Part shown: positions 1 to 9,466 of the stretch, piece by piece | How positions within the stretch are numbered: position 1 is the stretch's first letter | Layout: the number at the start of each line of letters is the position of its first letter | Source: an uncultured Eubacteriales bacterium | GTDB taxonomy: Bacteria > Bacillota > Clostridia > Christensenellales > Aristaeellaceae | DNA: 64,000 nucleotides | Direction of reading: 5' to 3' | Assembly: GCA_902790495.1 (NCBI GenBank) | Contig: CADASK010000003.1 | Coordinates: 1 to 64,000, forward strand | The notes under the pieces: generated by a model | Told to the model about the DNA's origin: nothing | Seen by the model: only the letters and a program-made list of their open reading frames with translations | Database searches by the model: none | Program-made: the position numbers and the translations under genes

Positions 1-43
1 GTATATAGGATAGGACGAGTACAAAAAAAGGAGATACACAGCC

Positions 44-1324
44 ATGGTTCAAATCGTAGTCGGAGCCAACTGGGGCGACGAGGGCAAGGGCAAAGTCACC
101 GACCTCCTCGCCGAGAAGAGCAGCGTCGTCGTCCGCTTCCAGGGCGGCGCGAACGCTGGCCACACCATCATCAACGAGTACGGCAAGTTCGCCCTGCACC
201 TGCTGCCCAGCGGCGTCTTCCATCAGAACGTGACCAACATCATCGGCCCCGGCGTGGCGCTGAACATCGAGTCTTTGCTCAGCGAACTGCACGCTCTCGA
301 GGAGCGCGGCGTGCCCGCGCCGAAGCTGCTCATCTCCGACCGCTGCCAGGTCATGATGCCCTGGCACGTGGACTTTGACCGCTTCGAGGAGGAGCGCCTG
401 GGCAAGCAGTCCTTCGGCTCCACCAAGTCCGGCATCGCGCCCTTCTATTCCGATAAGTTCGCCAAGGTGGGCCTGCAGGTCTGCCAGCTCTACGACGCGA
501 AGCTGCTGCGGGAGCGGCTGGCCATTGCCCTGGTGAAGGTCAACTGCCTGCTGGAGCACCTCTACCACAAGCCGACCCTGGACGTGGAGACCGTCGCCCG
601 GGAGATGGAAGCCCAGGCCGAGAAGATCCGCCCGATGGTGGCGGACACCACGCGCTTCCTGCACGAGGCGGACAAGCGCGGCGAGGTGATCCTGCTGGAG
701 GGCCAGCTGGGCACTCTGCGCGACCCCGACCACGGCATCTACCCCTACACCACCTCGTCCTCGCCGCTGGCGGGCTACGGCCCGGTGGGCGCGGGCGTGC
801 CGGTGCGCTCGGTGCAGGAGATCTACTGCGTGACCAAGGCCTACTCCAGCGCGGTGGGCGCGGGCCCCTTCACGGTGCGGCTGCACGGCGACGAGGCCGA
901 GAACCTGCGCCGCCGCGGCGGTGACGCGGGCGAGTACGGCGCGACGACGGGCCGTCCCCGGGACGTGGGCTGGTTCGACGCGGTGGCCACCCGCTACGGC
1001 GTGCAGGTGCAGGGCGCGACCCAGGTGGTCGTGACCAACCTGGACGTGCTGGGCTACCTGGACGAGATCCCGGTCTGCGTGGCCTATGAGACCGCCGACG
1101 GCCGGCGCATCACCGACTTCCCGGCGACCCCCGAGCTGATGGGCTGCAAGCCGATCTTCGAGAGGCTGCCCGGCTGGAAGTGCGACATCCGCGGCATCCG
1201 CGACTACGACGCCCTGCCGGAGAACTGCAAGCGCTACGTGGACTTCATCGAGAAAGCCGTCGGCGCCCCCGTGACCATGGTCTCCAACGGCCCGCGCCGC
1301 GAGGAAATGCTGTACAGGAAGTAA
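44..1324 (+). CDS. purA: Adenylosuccinate synthetase
   Basis: Makes adenylosuccinate from IMP, aspartate and GTP, the first committed step from IMP to AMP, in the cytosol. The 426-residue product has the usual family length. The GTP/IMP-binding signature GDEGKGK is at residues 11-17 (Asp12 is the catalytic base of the family), GGANAGHT near 34-41 carries the catalytic His, and TTGRPRDVGWFD lies near residue 303. An AAAGGAGA Shine-Dalgarno site precedes the ATG. The gene lies just upstream of the his genes on the same strand with a 27-base gap, so co-transcription with hisH is possible. Identification is secure. Confidence 0.98.
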   Translation: MVQIVVGANWGDEGKGKVTDLLAEKSSVVVRFQGGANAGHTIINEYGKFALHLLPSGVFHQNVTNIIGPGVALNIESLLSELHALEERGVPAPKLLISDRCQVMMPWHVDFDRFEEERLGKQSFGSTKSGIAPFYSDKFAKVGLQVCQLYDAKLLRERLAIALVKVNCLLEHLYHKPTLDVETVAREMEAQAEKIRPMVADTTRFLHEADKRGEVILLEGQLGTLRDPDHGIYPYTTSSSPLAGYGPVGAGVPVRSVQEIYCVTKAYSSAVGAGPFTVRLHGDEAENLRRRGGDAGEYGATTGRPRDVGWFDAVATRYGVQVQGATQVVVTNLDVLGYLDEIPVCVAYETADGRRITDFPATPELMGCKPIFERLPGWKCDIRGIRDYDALPENCKRYVDFIEKAVGAPVTMVSNGPRREEMLYRK

Positions 1325-1351
1325 TATCGTTTCTAACGGAGGTGAACCACC

Positions 1352-1954
1352 GTGATCGCCATCATCGACTACGGCTTCGGCAACCTGCGCAGCGTCCAAA
1401 AAGCCCTCGAATCCCTCGGGGCGGACGCCCGCATCACCGACCGCGCCGCGGACATCGCCGATGCGGATCACGTGGTGCTCCCGGGCGTCGGCGCCTTCCG
1501 CGACGCCATCGCCCGCCTCCGCGAGACCGGCCTGGATCAGGCGGTGCTTGCCAGCGTCCGGGCCGGCAAGCCTCTGCTGGGCATCTGCCTGGGCATGCAG
1601 CTGATGTACGAGGCCAGCGAGGAGAACGGCCACTATGCGGGCCTCGGCCTGCTGCCGGGCAGCATCACCAGGCTGCGGGGCGGCGAGGGCCTCAAGATCC
1701 CCCACATGGGCTGGAACCGCCTCGAAACACGGGACTGTCCCCTCTTCGCGGCGGGAGAAAACCCCTTCGTCTACTTCGTGCACTCCTACTGCGCCGCGGC
1801 GGTGGACGGCAACACCGCCGCCACCTGCGACTACGGCCAGACCTTCACCGCTGCCGCCTGCCGGGACAACGTCCTGGCGACTCAGTTCCACCCGGAAAAG
1901 AGCGGCGACGCAGGGCTCAACATGCTCAAAGGCTTTATTCGTTTTCAGGGCTGA
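1352..1954 (+). CDS. hisH: Imidazole glycerol phosphate synthase, glutaminase subunit
   Basis: Class I glutamine amidotransferase that releases ammonia from glutamine and channels it to HisF in histidine synthesis. At 200 residues it is the normal length. It starts with IAIIDYGFGNLRSV, has the nucleophile in GICLGMQ (Cys79) and the His-Glu pair in FHPEKS near the C-terminus. Translation begins at GTG 1352 behind ACGGAGGTGA. hisF follows within 12 bases, matching the heterodimer they form. Confidence 0.97.
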   Translation: MIAIIDYGFGNLRSVQKALESLGADARITDRAADIADADHVVLPGVGAFRDAIARLRETGLDQAVLASVRAGKPLLGICLGMQLMYEASEENGHYAGLGLLPGSITRLRGGEGLKIPHMGWNRLETRDCPLFAAGENPFVYFVHSYCAAAVDGNTAATCDYGQTFTAAACRDNVLATQFHPEKSGDAGLNMLKGFIRFQG

Positions 1955-1966
1955 GGAGGGATGACC

Positions 1967-2725
1967 ATGCTGACCAAAAGAATCATCCCCTGCCTGGACA
2001 TCCGTGACGGCCGCGTCGTCAAGGGCGTGCAGTTCGTGGACATCCGCGACGCGGGCGACCCCGTCGAGGCCGCCATCCGCTACAACGCCCGCGGGGCGGA
2101 CGAGCTGGTGCTGCTGGACATCAACGCCTCCCACGAGGGCCGCGGCGCGATGCTCGACGTGGTCAGCCGCGTGGCCGAGCGCGTCTTCATCCCCTTCACG
2201 GTGGGCGGCGGCATCGGCGAGATCGGCCAGATCCGCGAGCTGCTGCGCCTGGGCGCGGACAAGGTGTCCGTCAACAGCCCGGCGGTCAAGAACCCGGACT
2301 TCATCACCGAGGCCGCGGAGCGCTTCGGCAGCCAGTGCGTGGTGCTGGCGATGGACGTGAAGGCCCGCGCAGGCGGCGGCTGGGATGTGTACGTCCACGG
2401 CGGCCGCGTCAACACGGGCCTGGACGCCCTGGAGTGGGCCGTGGAGGGCGTGCGGCGCGGCGCGGGCGAGATCCTGCTGACCAGCATGGACCGCGACGGC
2501 GAGGGCAGCGGCTTCGCGCTGGATGTGACGCGGGCCATCGCCGACGCGGTGCCGGTGCCGGTGATCGCCTCCGGCGGCGCGGGCAAGCGGGAGCACTTCC
2601 GCGATGTGCTGACCGAGGGCCACGCCGACGCGGCCCTGGCGGCGACGCTGTTCCACTTCGGGATTCTCCCGATTCCCGAGCTGAAGGCGTATCTCGCAGA
2701 GGAAGGCGTCCCGGTGAGACAGTAG
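1967..2725 (+). CDS. hisF: Imidazole glycerol phosphate synthase, cyclase subunit
   Basis: Closes the imidazole ring to give imidazole glycerol phosphate and AICAR, using ammonia from HisH. It is a (beta/alpha)8 barrel of about 252 residues. I choose ATG 1967 rather than 1961 because AGGAGG at 1954-1959 is 7 bases away and because this start puts the catalytic Asp at residue 11 (IPCLDIRDG), as in the family. The second catalytic Asp is in LAMDVKA, and the phosphate-binding loops (GGGI, ASGGAG) are present. It is one of only two genes here that end in TAG. A long family-A repeat begins directly after the stop codon. Confidence 0.97.
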   Translation: MLTKRIIPCLDIRDGRVVKGVQFVDIRDAGDPVEAAIRYNARGADELVLLDINASHEGRGAMLDVVSRVAERVFIPFTVGGGIGEIGQIRELLRLGADKVSVNSPAVKNPDFITEAAERFGSQCVVLAMDVKARAGGGWDVYVHGGRVNTGLDALEWAVEGVRRGAGEILLTSMDRDGEGSGFALDVTRAIADAVPVPVIASGGAGKREHFRDVLTEGHADAALAATLFHFGILPIPELKAYLAEEGVPVRQ

Positions 2726-2848
2726 GTTCCGCGCCTGCGGGCGCGGGGAGGGGGTTTTGCGATCGGTCCGGGGCTGCCGCCCGCTCTCCGCTGAAAACTC
2801 CATAACATGGAGTTTTCCAGGCGCTCCGAGCCCCCTCCACCCCTTCGC
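2726..2848 (-). repeat. Family-A palindromic element, long form (copy A1)
   Basis: Directly abuts the hisF stop. Read on the minus strand it has an outer stem GGAGGGGGC / CCCCCTCC, an inner AAAACTCCAT / ATGGAGTTTT stem-loop, the conserved GATCGCAAA segment and a terminal CCGCGCC / GGCGCGG hairpin. It is closely related to the copies at 36114 and 55021. There is no T-run, so it is not a simple terminator. Confidence 0.85.
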
Positions 2849-2941
2849 TCGCCGTTTTTTTGATCAGCATAGAAGATATAGCAGTTTGTGGCCGCGCCCA
2901 TAGGCGCGGAATCCCCGCAATCGACCTAATGAGGTATCACG

Positions 2942-3994
2942 ATGGCCTACGAAAGCTCGCTGGCGCTGTCCCTCACCCCCTACACCGCGGGTGAGCAGCC
3001 CAAGATCCCCGGCCTCATCAAGCTGAACACCAACGAGAACCCCTACCCGCCGTCGCCGCGCGTGGCGGAGGCGCTGCAGGGCCTCGCGGACAGCCTGCGC
3101 CTCTACCCGGACATGGAGGCCACCGCCCTGCGCGAGGCCATCGCCCAGGTCAACGGCGTGGTGCCGGAGCAGGTTTTCTGCGGCAACGGCTCGGACGAGG
3201 TGCTGGCCTTCGCCTTCGCGGCCTTCTTTGCCGGAAAGACCCTGGCTGTGCCGGACATCACCTACTCTTTCTACCCGGTGTACGCGAAGCTCTTCGGCGT
3301 CGCTCTGCACACGGTGCCGCTGCGGGAGGACTTCACGGTGGACGTGCCCGCCATGCAGGCGGAGGGGCCTATCGCCCTGGCAAACCCCAACGCGCCCACG
3401 GGCGTCCGTCTGCCGTTGGAGCGGGTGCGGACGCTGGCGGAGCACTGCCGCGACAAGGACGCCGTGCTGCTGGTGGACGAGGCCTACGCGGCCTTCGCCG
3501 AGGAGAATGCGCGCCCGCTGATGGACGATTTTGACAATGTGCTGATCGTGCGCACCTTCTCCAAGAGCCACGGCCTGGCGGGATTGCGGCTCGGCTATGC
3601 GCTGGGCAGCCGGCGGCTGATCGACGCCCTGCGCCGTGTGCGGGATTCCTTCAACAGCTACCCGGTGGACCGCCTGGCCCAGGCCGCCGCGCGCGCGGCC
3701 ATCCTGGACACGGCCTACACGGAGGAAGCCGTGCGCCGGGTGAAGGCAACCCGCGACGGATGCGCGGAGGCCCTGCGGGCGCTGGGCTATCAAGTGCTGC
3801 CCTCGGAGACCAACTTTCTGTTCGTCCGCGCGGACGAGACGGACGCCGCGCCGGTGATGCAGGCCCTGCGCGAGCAGCGGATTCTCGTGCGGCACTTCTC
3901 CGCGCCGAGGCTGAAGGCGTGGCTGCGGATCACCGTCGGCACGCAGGAGGAGATGGAGCGGGTTGTGGAGGCTCTGGGAAGGCTCAAAGCGTAA
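2942..3994 (+). CDS. hisC: Histidinol-phosphate aminotransferase
   Basis: PLP-dependent class I/II aminotransferase that converts imidazole-acetol phosphate and glutamate to histidinol phosphate. The 350-residue length is typical. Visible landmarks are LNTNENPYPPSP (29-39), NPNAPTG (149-154), the aspartate in LLVDEAYAAF (near 179) and the PLP lysine in TFSKSHGLAGLRLGY (Lys208). It is the third his gene of the cluster, separated from hisF by a family-A element rather than a promoter I can recognise. A strong terminator follows. Confidence 0.96.
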   Translation: MAYESSLALSLTPYTAGEQPKIPGLIKLNTNENPYPPSPRVAEALQGLADSLRLYPDMEATALREAIAQVNGVVPEQVFCGNGSDEVLAFAFAAFFAGKTLAVPDITYSFYPVYAKLFGVALHTVPLREDFTVDVPAMQAEGPIALANPNAPTGVRLPLERVRTLAEHCRDKDAVLLVDEAYAAFAEENARPLMDDFDNVLIVRTFSKSHGLAGLRLGYALGSRRLIDALRRVRDSFNSYPVDRLAQAAARAAILDTAYTEEAVRRVKATRDGCAEALRALGYQVLPSETNFLFVRADETDAAPVMQALREQRILVRHFSAPRLKAWLRITVGTQEEMERVVEALGRLKA

Positions 3995-4017
3995 TCGAAT
4001 GAGATTTATATGAAAAA

Positions 4018-4061
4018 ACAGCCGGACAGCCTTGTGTGAAAAGGTTGTCCGGCTGTGTTTT
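4018..4061 (+). terminator. Rho-independent terminator after hisC
   Basis: A stem of ACAGCCGGACA... paired with ...TGTCCGGCTGT, followed by GTTTTCT. It lies between the convergent hisC and acyltransferase genes and could serve both. Confidence 0.85.
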
Positions 4062-4075
4062 CTATTGAAAGATGC

Positions 4076-4744
4076 TCACTGAAACATACCGTTCAGGATC
4101 TGCCGGGACAGCTCCGGCACCTGCTCCTCCAGAGAGCGCCCGGCGTCCCAGACGATGGGGGCCTTCACCCGCAGGGCGTGGGCCCGGGCGTCCAGATGGA
4201 TCGGCCAGATCTTCAGCTCCTCGCCGGTCAGCTTTCGATACATCGGCAGCAGATTCAGGAAGCCCTCGTTGATCTTGTCCGTGCTGTGCTCCCCGTAGCC
4301 CGTGGGGATCTCCGGGAAGATGACGATGTGCTGCTTCTCGTCCCGCAGCACGCGCAGGGTCTCCTTCATGGTGCGCACGGCGCGGATGTCGTGATAGACC
4401 GGCACGTGGGGCACGGAGCGCAGGATCGGCGGCAGCAGCACCGACACCACCGGCGGGATCACCGCGTTGTAGAAGGGTGCGAGGCGCGAGGTCTCGTTCC
4501 ACCAGTGATCCTGGCGCACATAGGCCGGGGTGGTCTCGCGGCTGAGGGGATCGGCGAAGATCCAGATGCGGCTCTCGTCCACCAGGGGGAAGTTGACCGC
4601 CATCTCCAGCGGACCCATGGCGCGGTCGTGGTTGCACACGAAAACGCAGGGCCTGCCGTCAAAGGGCACTTCCCAGGTGGTCTCCACCCGGGGAAGAAAG
4701 GGACGCACGACGAAACGGAGAAAATGATACAGCCGAAGACCCAA
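4076..4744 (-). CDS. PlsC-like acyltransferase with altered HX4D motif
   Basis: A 222-residue protein resembling the PlsC/LPLAT glycerophosphate acyltransferase superfamily, with an N-terminal hydrophobic stretch (LYHFLRFVVRPFLP) and a block around VCNHDRAMGPLE (residues 36-47) where the catalytic NHX4D motif should be. His39 is present, but the position of the catalytic Asp is Gly44. The later block VIFPEIPTGYGE (141-152) corresponds to the FPEGxxS phosphate-binding motif and is also altered. It is therefore a divergent or non-canonical member, perhaps acting on another substrate. The gene is monocistronic and convergent with hisC. Family assignment is fairly good, activity uncertain. Confidence 0.7.
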   Translation of the reverse strand: MGLRLYHFLRFVVRPFLPRVETTWEVPFDGRPCVFVCNHDRAMGPLEMAVNFPLVDESRIWIFADPLSRETTPAYVRQDHWWNETSRLAPFYNAVIPPVVSVLLPPILRSVPHVPVYHDIRAVRTMKETLRVLRDEKQHIVIFPEIPTGYGEHSTDKINEGFLNLLPMYRKLTGEELKIWPIHLDARAHALRVKAPIVWDAGRSLEEQVPELSRQILNGMFQ

Positions 4745-4898
4745 GAGAAACCGCTCCTTCCAGCTTGGTCAAAGGTGACGGCCTCCATCTTACCACATCC
4801 GGGCCGCGCGGGCAAGAGCGGGAAGGCGACAGCCGCGCTGTCCGGGCCGCCCGTGTGAAAAATTTCCCCGCGGCCTACCCGTGGGCCGCCATCTGTGC

Positions 4899-4904
4899 TA
4901 TGAT
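4899..4904 (+). promoter_or_regulatory. Putative -10 box upstream of the MBL lipoprotein gene
   Basis: TATGAT lies about 60 bases before the ATG at 4963. No convincing -35 hexamer accompanies it. Confidence 0.35.
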
Positions 4905-4962
4905 AAACAGACAGCGATCATGAGCCGGGAATGCCCAGAAACCCCGGCGGGAAGGAAACCCG

Positions 4963-5865
4963 ATGAAGATCCTCACACGCCTGCTGGCGTTTTCCCTTTG
5001 CCTCGTGCTGCTGTGCGGCTGCGCCCTCGGCGAATAGCACGTCTACGCGGCCTCGACCTCGGAGCCCTTCGACGGCAGCACGCCGCTGCTCACCCTCTAC
5101 GTCTGCCCGCTCTACGGCGCGGACTGCATGCTGATGACCTACGACGGCCTGACCATGATGATCGACGGCGGCCTCACCGAGCAGGTGGAGACCATCCAGA
5201 AGATGCTGGACGAGGTCGGGGTGGATCACCTGGACATGTTCGTCAACAGCCACCCGCACAACGACCACCTCACCGGCTTCCTGACCCTGACGGAGCAGGG
5301 AACGCTCACGGCGGACGCCTTCTACACCTTCTTCCCCCACGACTACACCGAGTACACGGTCAGCCAGATGCGGGCGATGAAGCTGTGCGACGAGAAGGGC
5401 ATCGAGGTGATCGACGTGACCGACGGCGACACGATCCCCTTCGGCGACGTGGACATCCGCTGCATGCAGTTCAAGGGGCACAAGGCGGTCAACAACCTCT
5501 CGGGCGTGCTGCGCGTCCAGTACGGCGACTGCACCCTGCTGCTCACCGGCGACATCGACGGTGCGGCCCAGCGCGACCTGGCCAAGCGCTATGACCTGCA
5601 CTGCGACATCGTGAAGGTGCCCCACCACGGCATCACCTCCCTGGAGTGGGCCTTCATGAAGGACATCACGCCGGAATACATGTTCATCCCCCACGGCGCG
5701 GGCGACACCGCCAAGGATCAGCAGGTGCTCAACAAGTACAAGATCCCCTACGGCTTCGCCTCCTGGGGCATGATCAAGCTGACCACCGACGGCACCCGCT
5801 GGCTGGTGGAGCAGCACGTGGACGATCCGAAACTCCAAAAAGATAAGCGTTTGAAGTTTTATTGA
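4963..5865 (+). CDS. MBL-fold lipoprotein (ComEC-type hydrolase domain), interrupted by in-frame TAG
   Basis: The reading frame from ATG 4963 encodes a lipoprotein signal peptide (MKILTRLLAFSLCLVLLCGC, lipobox LLCGC), meets TAG at codon 25 (5035-5037), and continues in the same frame without another stop to 5865. The remainder is a metallo-beta-lactamase domain like the C-terminal part of ComEC: MIDGGL, the metal motif SHPHNDHLTG, LLTGDID and KVPHHG. Third-codon positions are almost all G or C on both sides of the TAG, so it looks like one gene. Without readthrough only a cytosolic form from ATG 5128 could be made, and that ATG has no visible ribosome site. Decay, sequencing error or amber readthrough are all possible. 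Confidence 0.75.
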
Positions 5866-5881
5866 CCAGGAGGCGATCCCC

Positions 5882-6751
5882 TTGCATGTCTTCATCGTCA
5901 ACCCCATCGCCGGCGGCGGCTTCGCCCTCAAAGCCGAGGAAGCCCTGCGCAGCGAGATGAACCGCCGCCATGCCCCCTGCGTCTTCCTGCGCACGGAAAG
6001 CCCCGGCCACGCCGAGGTGCTGGCCACCCAAGCCGCCCTCTCCGGCGCATCCGCCGTCATCTCCGTGGGCGGCGACGGCACCTCCCTGGAGGTCGCCCGG
6101 GGCCTGGTGGGCAAGAGGGCCGTGCTGGGCATCATCCCGGCGGGCACGGGCAACGACCTGGTCAAGACCCTGGGTATTCCCCGGGATCTGAAAAGCGCAC
6201 TGGACGTGGCCCTGAACGGCACGCCGCGGAAGGTGGACGCCGCCCGCATCAACGGGAAGCTCTTCCTGAACGTGGCCGGCCTGGGCTTCGACGTGCGCGT
6301 GCTGGATGAGACCGAGCGCTTCAAGAAGCACCTGCGCGGCCTGCTGCCCTACCTGTGCGGCTTAGTCTGCGCGATTGTTCGCTACAAGCCGACCCACGTG
6401 CGGCTGACCACGGACAGCGGCGAGCAGGAGCTGGACGCCCTGATCTGCGCGGCGGCTAACGGCCGGTACATCGGCGGCGGCATCGCCATCTGCCCGGACG
6501 CCTCGGTGGAGGACGGCCTGCTGGACGTGGTGGTGGTGCGGGATCAGCCCCGCTGGAAGCTGCCGCGCTACCTGCCGGGCCTGATGATGAAGCGCATCCT
6601 GAAGTTCCGCATCACCTCCCGGGTGAAGGCCAAGCGCGTGGAGATCGACTGCCCCGGCGCGCGGGTGCAGGTGGACGGCGAGATCAGCCCGATGGATCAC
6701 GTGGTGGTGGAGGCGCTGCCTGGCGCCCTGCAGATCAATCTGCCGGGATAA
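5882..6751 (+). CDS. Diacylglycerol kinase-family lipid kinase
   Basis: A DagK/YegS/BmrU-type kinase that phosphorylates a lipid such as diacylglycerol or a related lipid at the inner face of the membrane. The 289-residue product starts MHVFIVNPIAGGG, has the nucleotide-binding SVGGDGT motif near residues 60-66, PAGTGNDLVKTL, and the C-terminal YegS-like beta domain (ARVQVDGE). The start is TTG 5882: AGGAGG at 5868-5873 is 8 bases away and no in-frame ATG lies nearby. It follows the MBL gene by 16 bases and is probably co-transcribed with it. Confidence 0.9.
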   Translation: MHVFIVNPIAGGGFALKAEEALRSEMNRRHAPCVFLRTESPGHAEVLATQAALSGASAVISVGGDGTSLEVARGLVGKRAVLGIIPAGTGNDLVKTLGIPRDLKSALDVALNGTPRKVDAARINGKLFLNVAGLGFDVRVLDETERFKKHLRGLLPYLCGLVCAIVRYKPTHVRLTTDSGEQELDALICAAANGRYIGGGIAICPDASVEDGLLDVVVVRDQPRWKLPRYLPGLMMKRILKFRITSRVKAKRVEIDCPGARVQVDGEISPMDHVVVEALPGALQINLPG

Positions 6752-6786
6752 AGCAGGATTTTCACCATCCCTGTCGAATGAATATA

Positions 6787-6855
6787 AGATACCGCGAATA
6801 GATATGACGCACGTCGTGCTGTACGCCTGATGATCTGCAAACCGCCGCGGTATCT
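6787..6855. other. Perfect 10-bp inverted repeat in the intergenic leader
   Basis: AGATACCGCG at 6787-6796 is matched by CGCGGTATCT at 6846-6855, enclosing 49 bases that contain a smaller GCAC-GTC-GTGC hairpin. It ends about 34 bases before the start of the next gene. It could be a structured leader RNA or an operator. A weak TATAAG -10-like box overlaps its left arm. Confidence 0.5.
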
Positions 6856-6888
6856 CTCATCTGCTGCAATTAAAGGAGATGCTTTGAA

Positions 6889-7557
6889 ATGGCTGATCTC
6901 GGAACAACGATGAAGAACGCCTGGGTCAAGAGCATGGAGGCCATCGGCAACGCCGCCAATCAGCTGGCGACCAACACCCGCTTTAAGGTCAATGAGATGA
7001 ACCTCATCAACCACCGCAAGGAGATTCTCGACGGCTTCGGCGAGAAGGCCTACGCCCTGTGGAAGGACGGCGCCGCCCTGCCGGAGGAGCTGAGCAGCCT
7101 GCTGAAGGAGGTGGCCGGCCTGGACGAGCAGCTGGCCGCGATCCGCGCGGAGCACACCGCCGACAGCGAGAGCCGCGCCGCGAAGAACGAGGCCGCCCCG
7201 GAGGAGGCTCCCGCTGAGGAGGAGGCCGAACAGGCGGAGACCGCCGCGCCGGTGGTGGAGTCGGAGAAGGAGGAGCCCAAGCCGGAGAGCGGCATCCAGG
7301 GGAAGAGCAACCCCTTCGACCGCGCGCCGACCATGGACTTTTCCGCCGCCAGCGCTGAGGCGGAGGCCCCTGTGACCGACGACGCCGTGCCGACCCTGGA
7401 GATCCCCGACCAAAAGGAGATGGAGGACACCCTGGAGCAGGTGAGCCAGTCCATCGACAGCGCCATGGAGCGCCTGGGCCAGCTGGGCCAGACGGTCTCC
7501 CGCCAGGTGGATCAGGTCGTGGCCGATCTGGACAAGGAGCCCGGGAGTAAGGAATAA
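6889..7557 (+). CDS. Unknown acidic coiled-coil protein
   Basis: I do not recognise this 222-residue protein. Residues 1-70 form an amphipathic helical region (MADLGTTMKNAWVKSMEAIG... NHRKEILDGFGEKAYALWKDG). Residues about 70-105 look like a coiled coil, and residues 105-150 are rich in Glu, Ala and Pro. A C-terminal helix (MEDTLEQVSQSIDSAMERLGQL) ends the protein. There is no signal peptide or membrane segment. AAAGGAGA precedes the ATG. Shape and composition suggest a cytosolic scaffold or adaptor, but that is only a guess. Confidence 0.75.
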   Translation: MADLGTTMKNAWVKSMEAIGNAANQLATNTRFKVNEMNLINHRKEILDGFGEKAYALWKDGAALPEELSSLLKEVAGLDEQLAAIRAEHTADSESRAAKNEAAPEEAPAEEEAEQAETAAPVVESEKEEPKPESGIQGKSNPFDRAPTMDFSAASAEAEAPVTDDAVPTLEIPDQKEMEDTLEQVSQSIDSAMERLGQLGQTVSRQVDQVVADLDKEPGSKE

Positions 7558-7567
7558 GGCGAGAGCG

Positions 7568-7897
7568 ATGCCGGATCGTTATTATGCTTACCATGCAAAC
7601 ACCTTTGTCTGGGATGAGGAAAAGAACATCAAAAACATCCGCAAGCATGGTATATCCTTTCCCATCGCAGCGCATGTTTTTGATGATGAACTGAGACTGG
7701 AGTATCCGGATCCGGAGCACAGTGAGGAGGAAGAACGCTGGCACACCATCGGCCTGGTTCATGATATCCTGACCGTCGTATACTGCGACCGCGTCAATCG
7801 TGTGACCGGCCAAACGGATATCCGCATCATTTCAGCAAGGCTTGCAACCAGGATTGAACGCGACGCCTACAACAATAACATCATTGGGCGATATTGA
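7568..7897 (+). CDS. BrnT-family toxin
   Basis: The 109-residue sequence has the BrnT ribonuclease-toxin layout: FVWDEEKNIKNIRKHGISF near the N-terminus, then VFDD, a WHTIG strand, a TVVYCDR strand and RIISARLATRIERDAY at the end, the family's typical closing block. It starts only 10 bases after the preceding gene and is followed at once by a short acidic protein, as expected for a toxin-antitoxin pair. Codon usage is less GC-biased than the neighbours, which fits acquisition by transfer. Confidence 0.85.
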   Translation: MPDRYYAYHANTFVWDEEKNIKNIRKHGISFPIAAHVFDDELRLEYPDPEHSEEEERWHTIGLVHDILTVVYCDRVNRVTGQTDIRIISARLATRIERDAYNNNIIGRY

Positions 7898-7921
7898 ATG
7901 CTGACAGAAGGAGGCTGCCTG

Positions 7922-8128
7922 ATGGAGAGATGGATCACCTATGAATTGAAGCCCGGCACGCCGCTGACGGAAGAGGAAATCGCCATGATTGAGGCGGCAA
8001 AGAGCCTGCCGGCTGAGCCAGACGAGGACAACCCTGAAATCAATCCGGTCACTACGCCCAAGCAGTATGCAGCGCTCATGCAGGCGGTGGCCCGGCGCAA
8101 TCGGCGCATTGCGCGCCCTGCCGGGTAA
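7922..8128 (+). CDS. Probable antitoxin partner of BrnT, atypical
   Basis: A 68-residue protein (MERWITYELKPGTPLTEEEIAMIEAAK...). GAAGGAGG at 7907-7914 supports ATG 7922; an in-frame ATG also exists at 7898, next to the toxin stop. The LTEEEIAMIEAAK segment resembles the N-terminal part of BrnA antitoxins, but the usual C-terminal ribbon-helix-helix DNA-binding part is not evident. Instead it ends in a basic helix (ARRNRRIARPAG). Position supports an antitoxin role; sequence alone does not prove it. Confidence 0.6.
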   Translation: MERWITYELKPGTPLTEEEIAMIEAAKSLPAEPDEDNPEINPVTTPKQYAALMQAVARRNRRIARPAG

Positions 8129-8138
8129 TCATTTCTGG

Positions 8139-8168
8139 AAAAACCCTGGACATTTGTCCGGGGTTTTT
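8139..8168 (+). terminator. Terminator after the BrnT pair
   Basis: AAAAACCCTGGACA paired with TGTCCGGGGTTTTT around a TTTG loop. It ends the toxin-antitoxin transcript before the deoB promoter. Confidence 0.85.
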
Positions 8169-8207
8169 GCGACGGTGGAAAATGGCCTGTCAGATGAAAC
8201 CTACCGC

Positions 8208-8236
8208 TTTTCAATCCCCATGTTTTATTGTATAAT
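8208..8236 (+). promoter_or_regulatory. Sigma-A-type promoter for deoB
   Basis: TTTTCA (8208-8213), 17-base spacer, TATAAT (8231-8236), about 27 bases before the deoB start. Confidence 0.7.
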
Positions 8237-8262
8237 AGCCAGAGAAGGAGCGTGATGCGCTT

Positions 8263-9426
<1,164 letters not shown>

Positions 9427-9466
9427 CGCGCCCTATCCCAATCTATAACGAATAAAGGAGTTCTCT

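Noticed and set aside
2723..2725. TAG of hisF as a fourth read-through codon
   Set aside because: HisF proteins end at about this length, and reading on would only translate the adjoining repeat. The same argument holds for rnhB at 44942.
2726..2805. Family-A elements as a CRISPR array or as protein-coding repeats
   Set aside because: Copies are dispersed, in both orientations, differ in stem sequence and have no regular spacers. Reading frames through them give only Arg/Ala/Pro-rich sequence.
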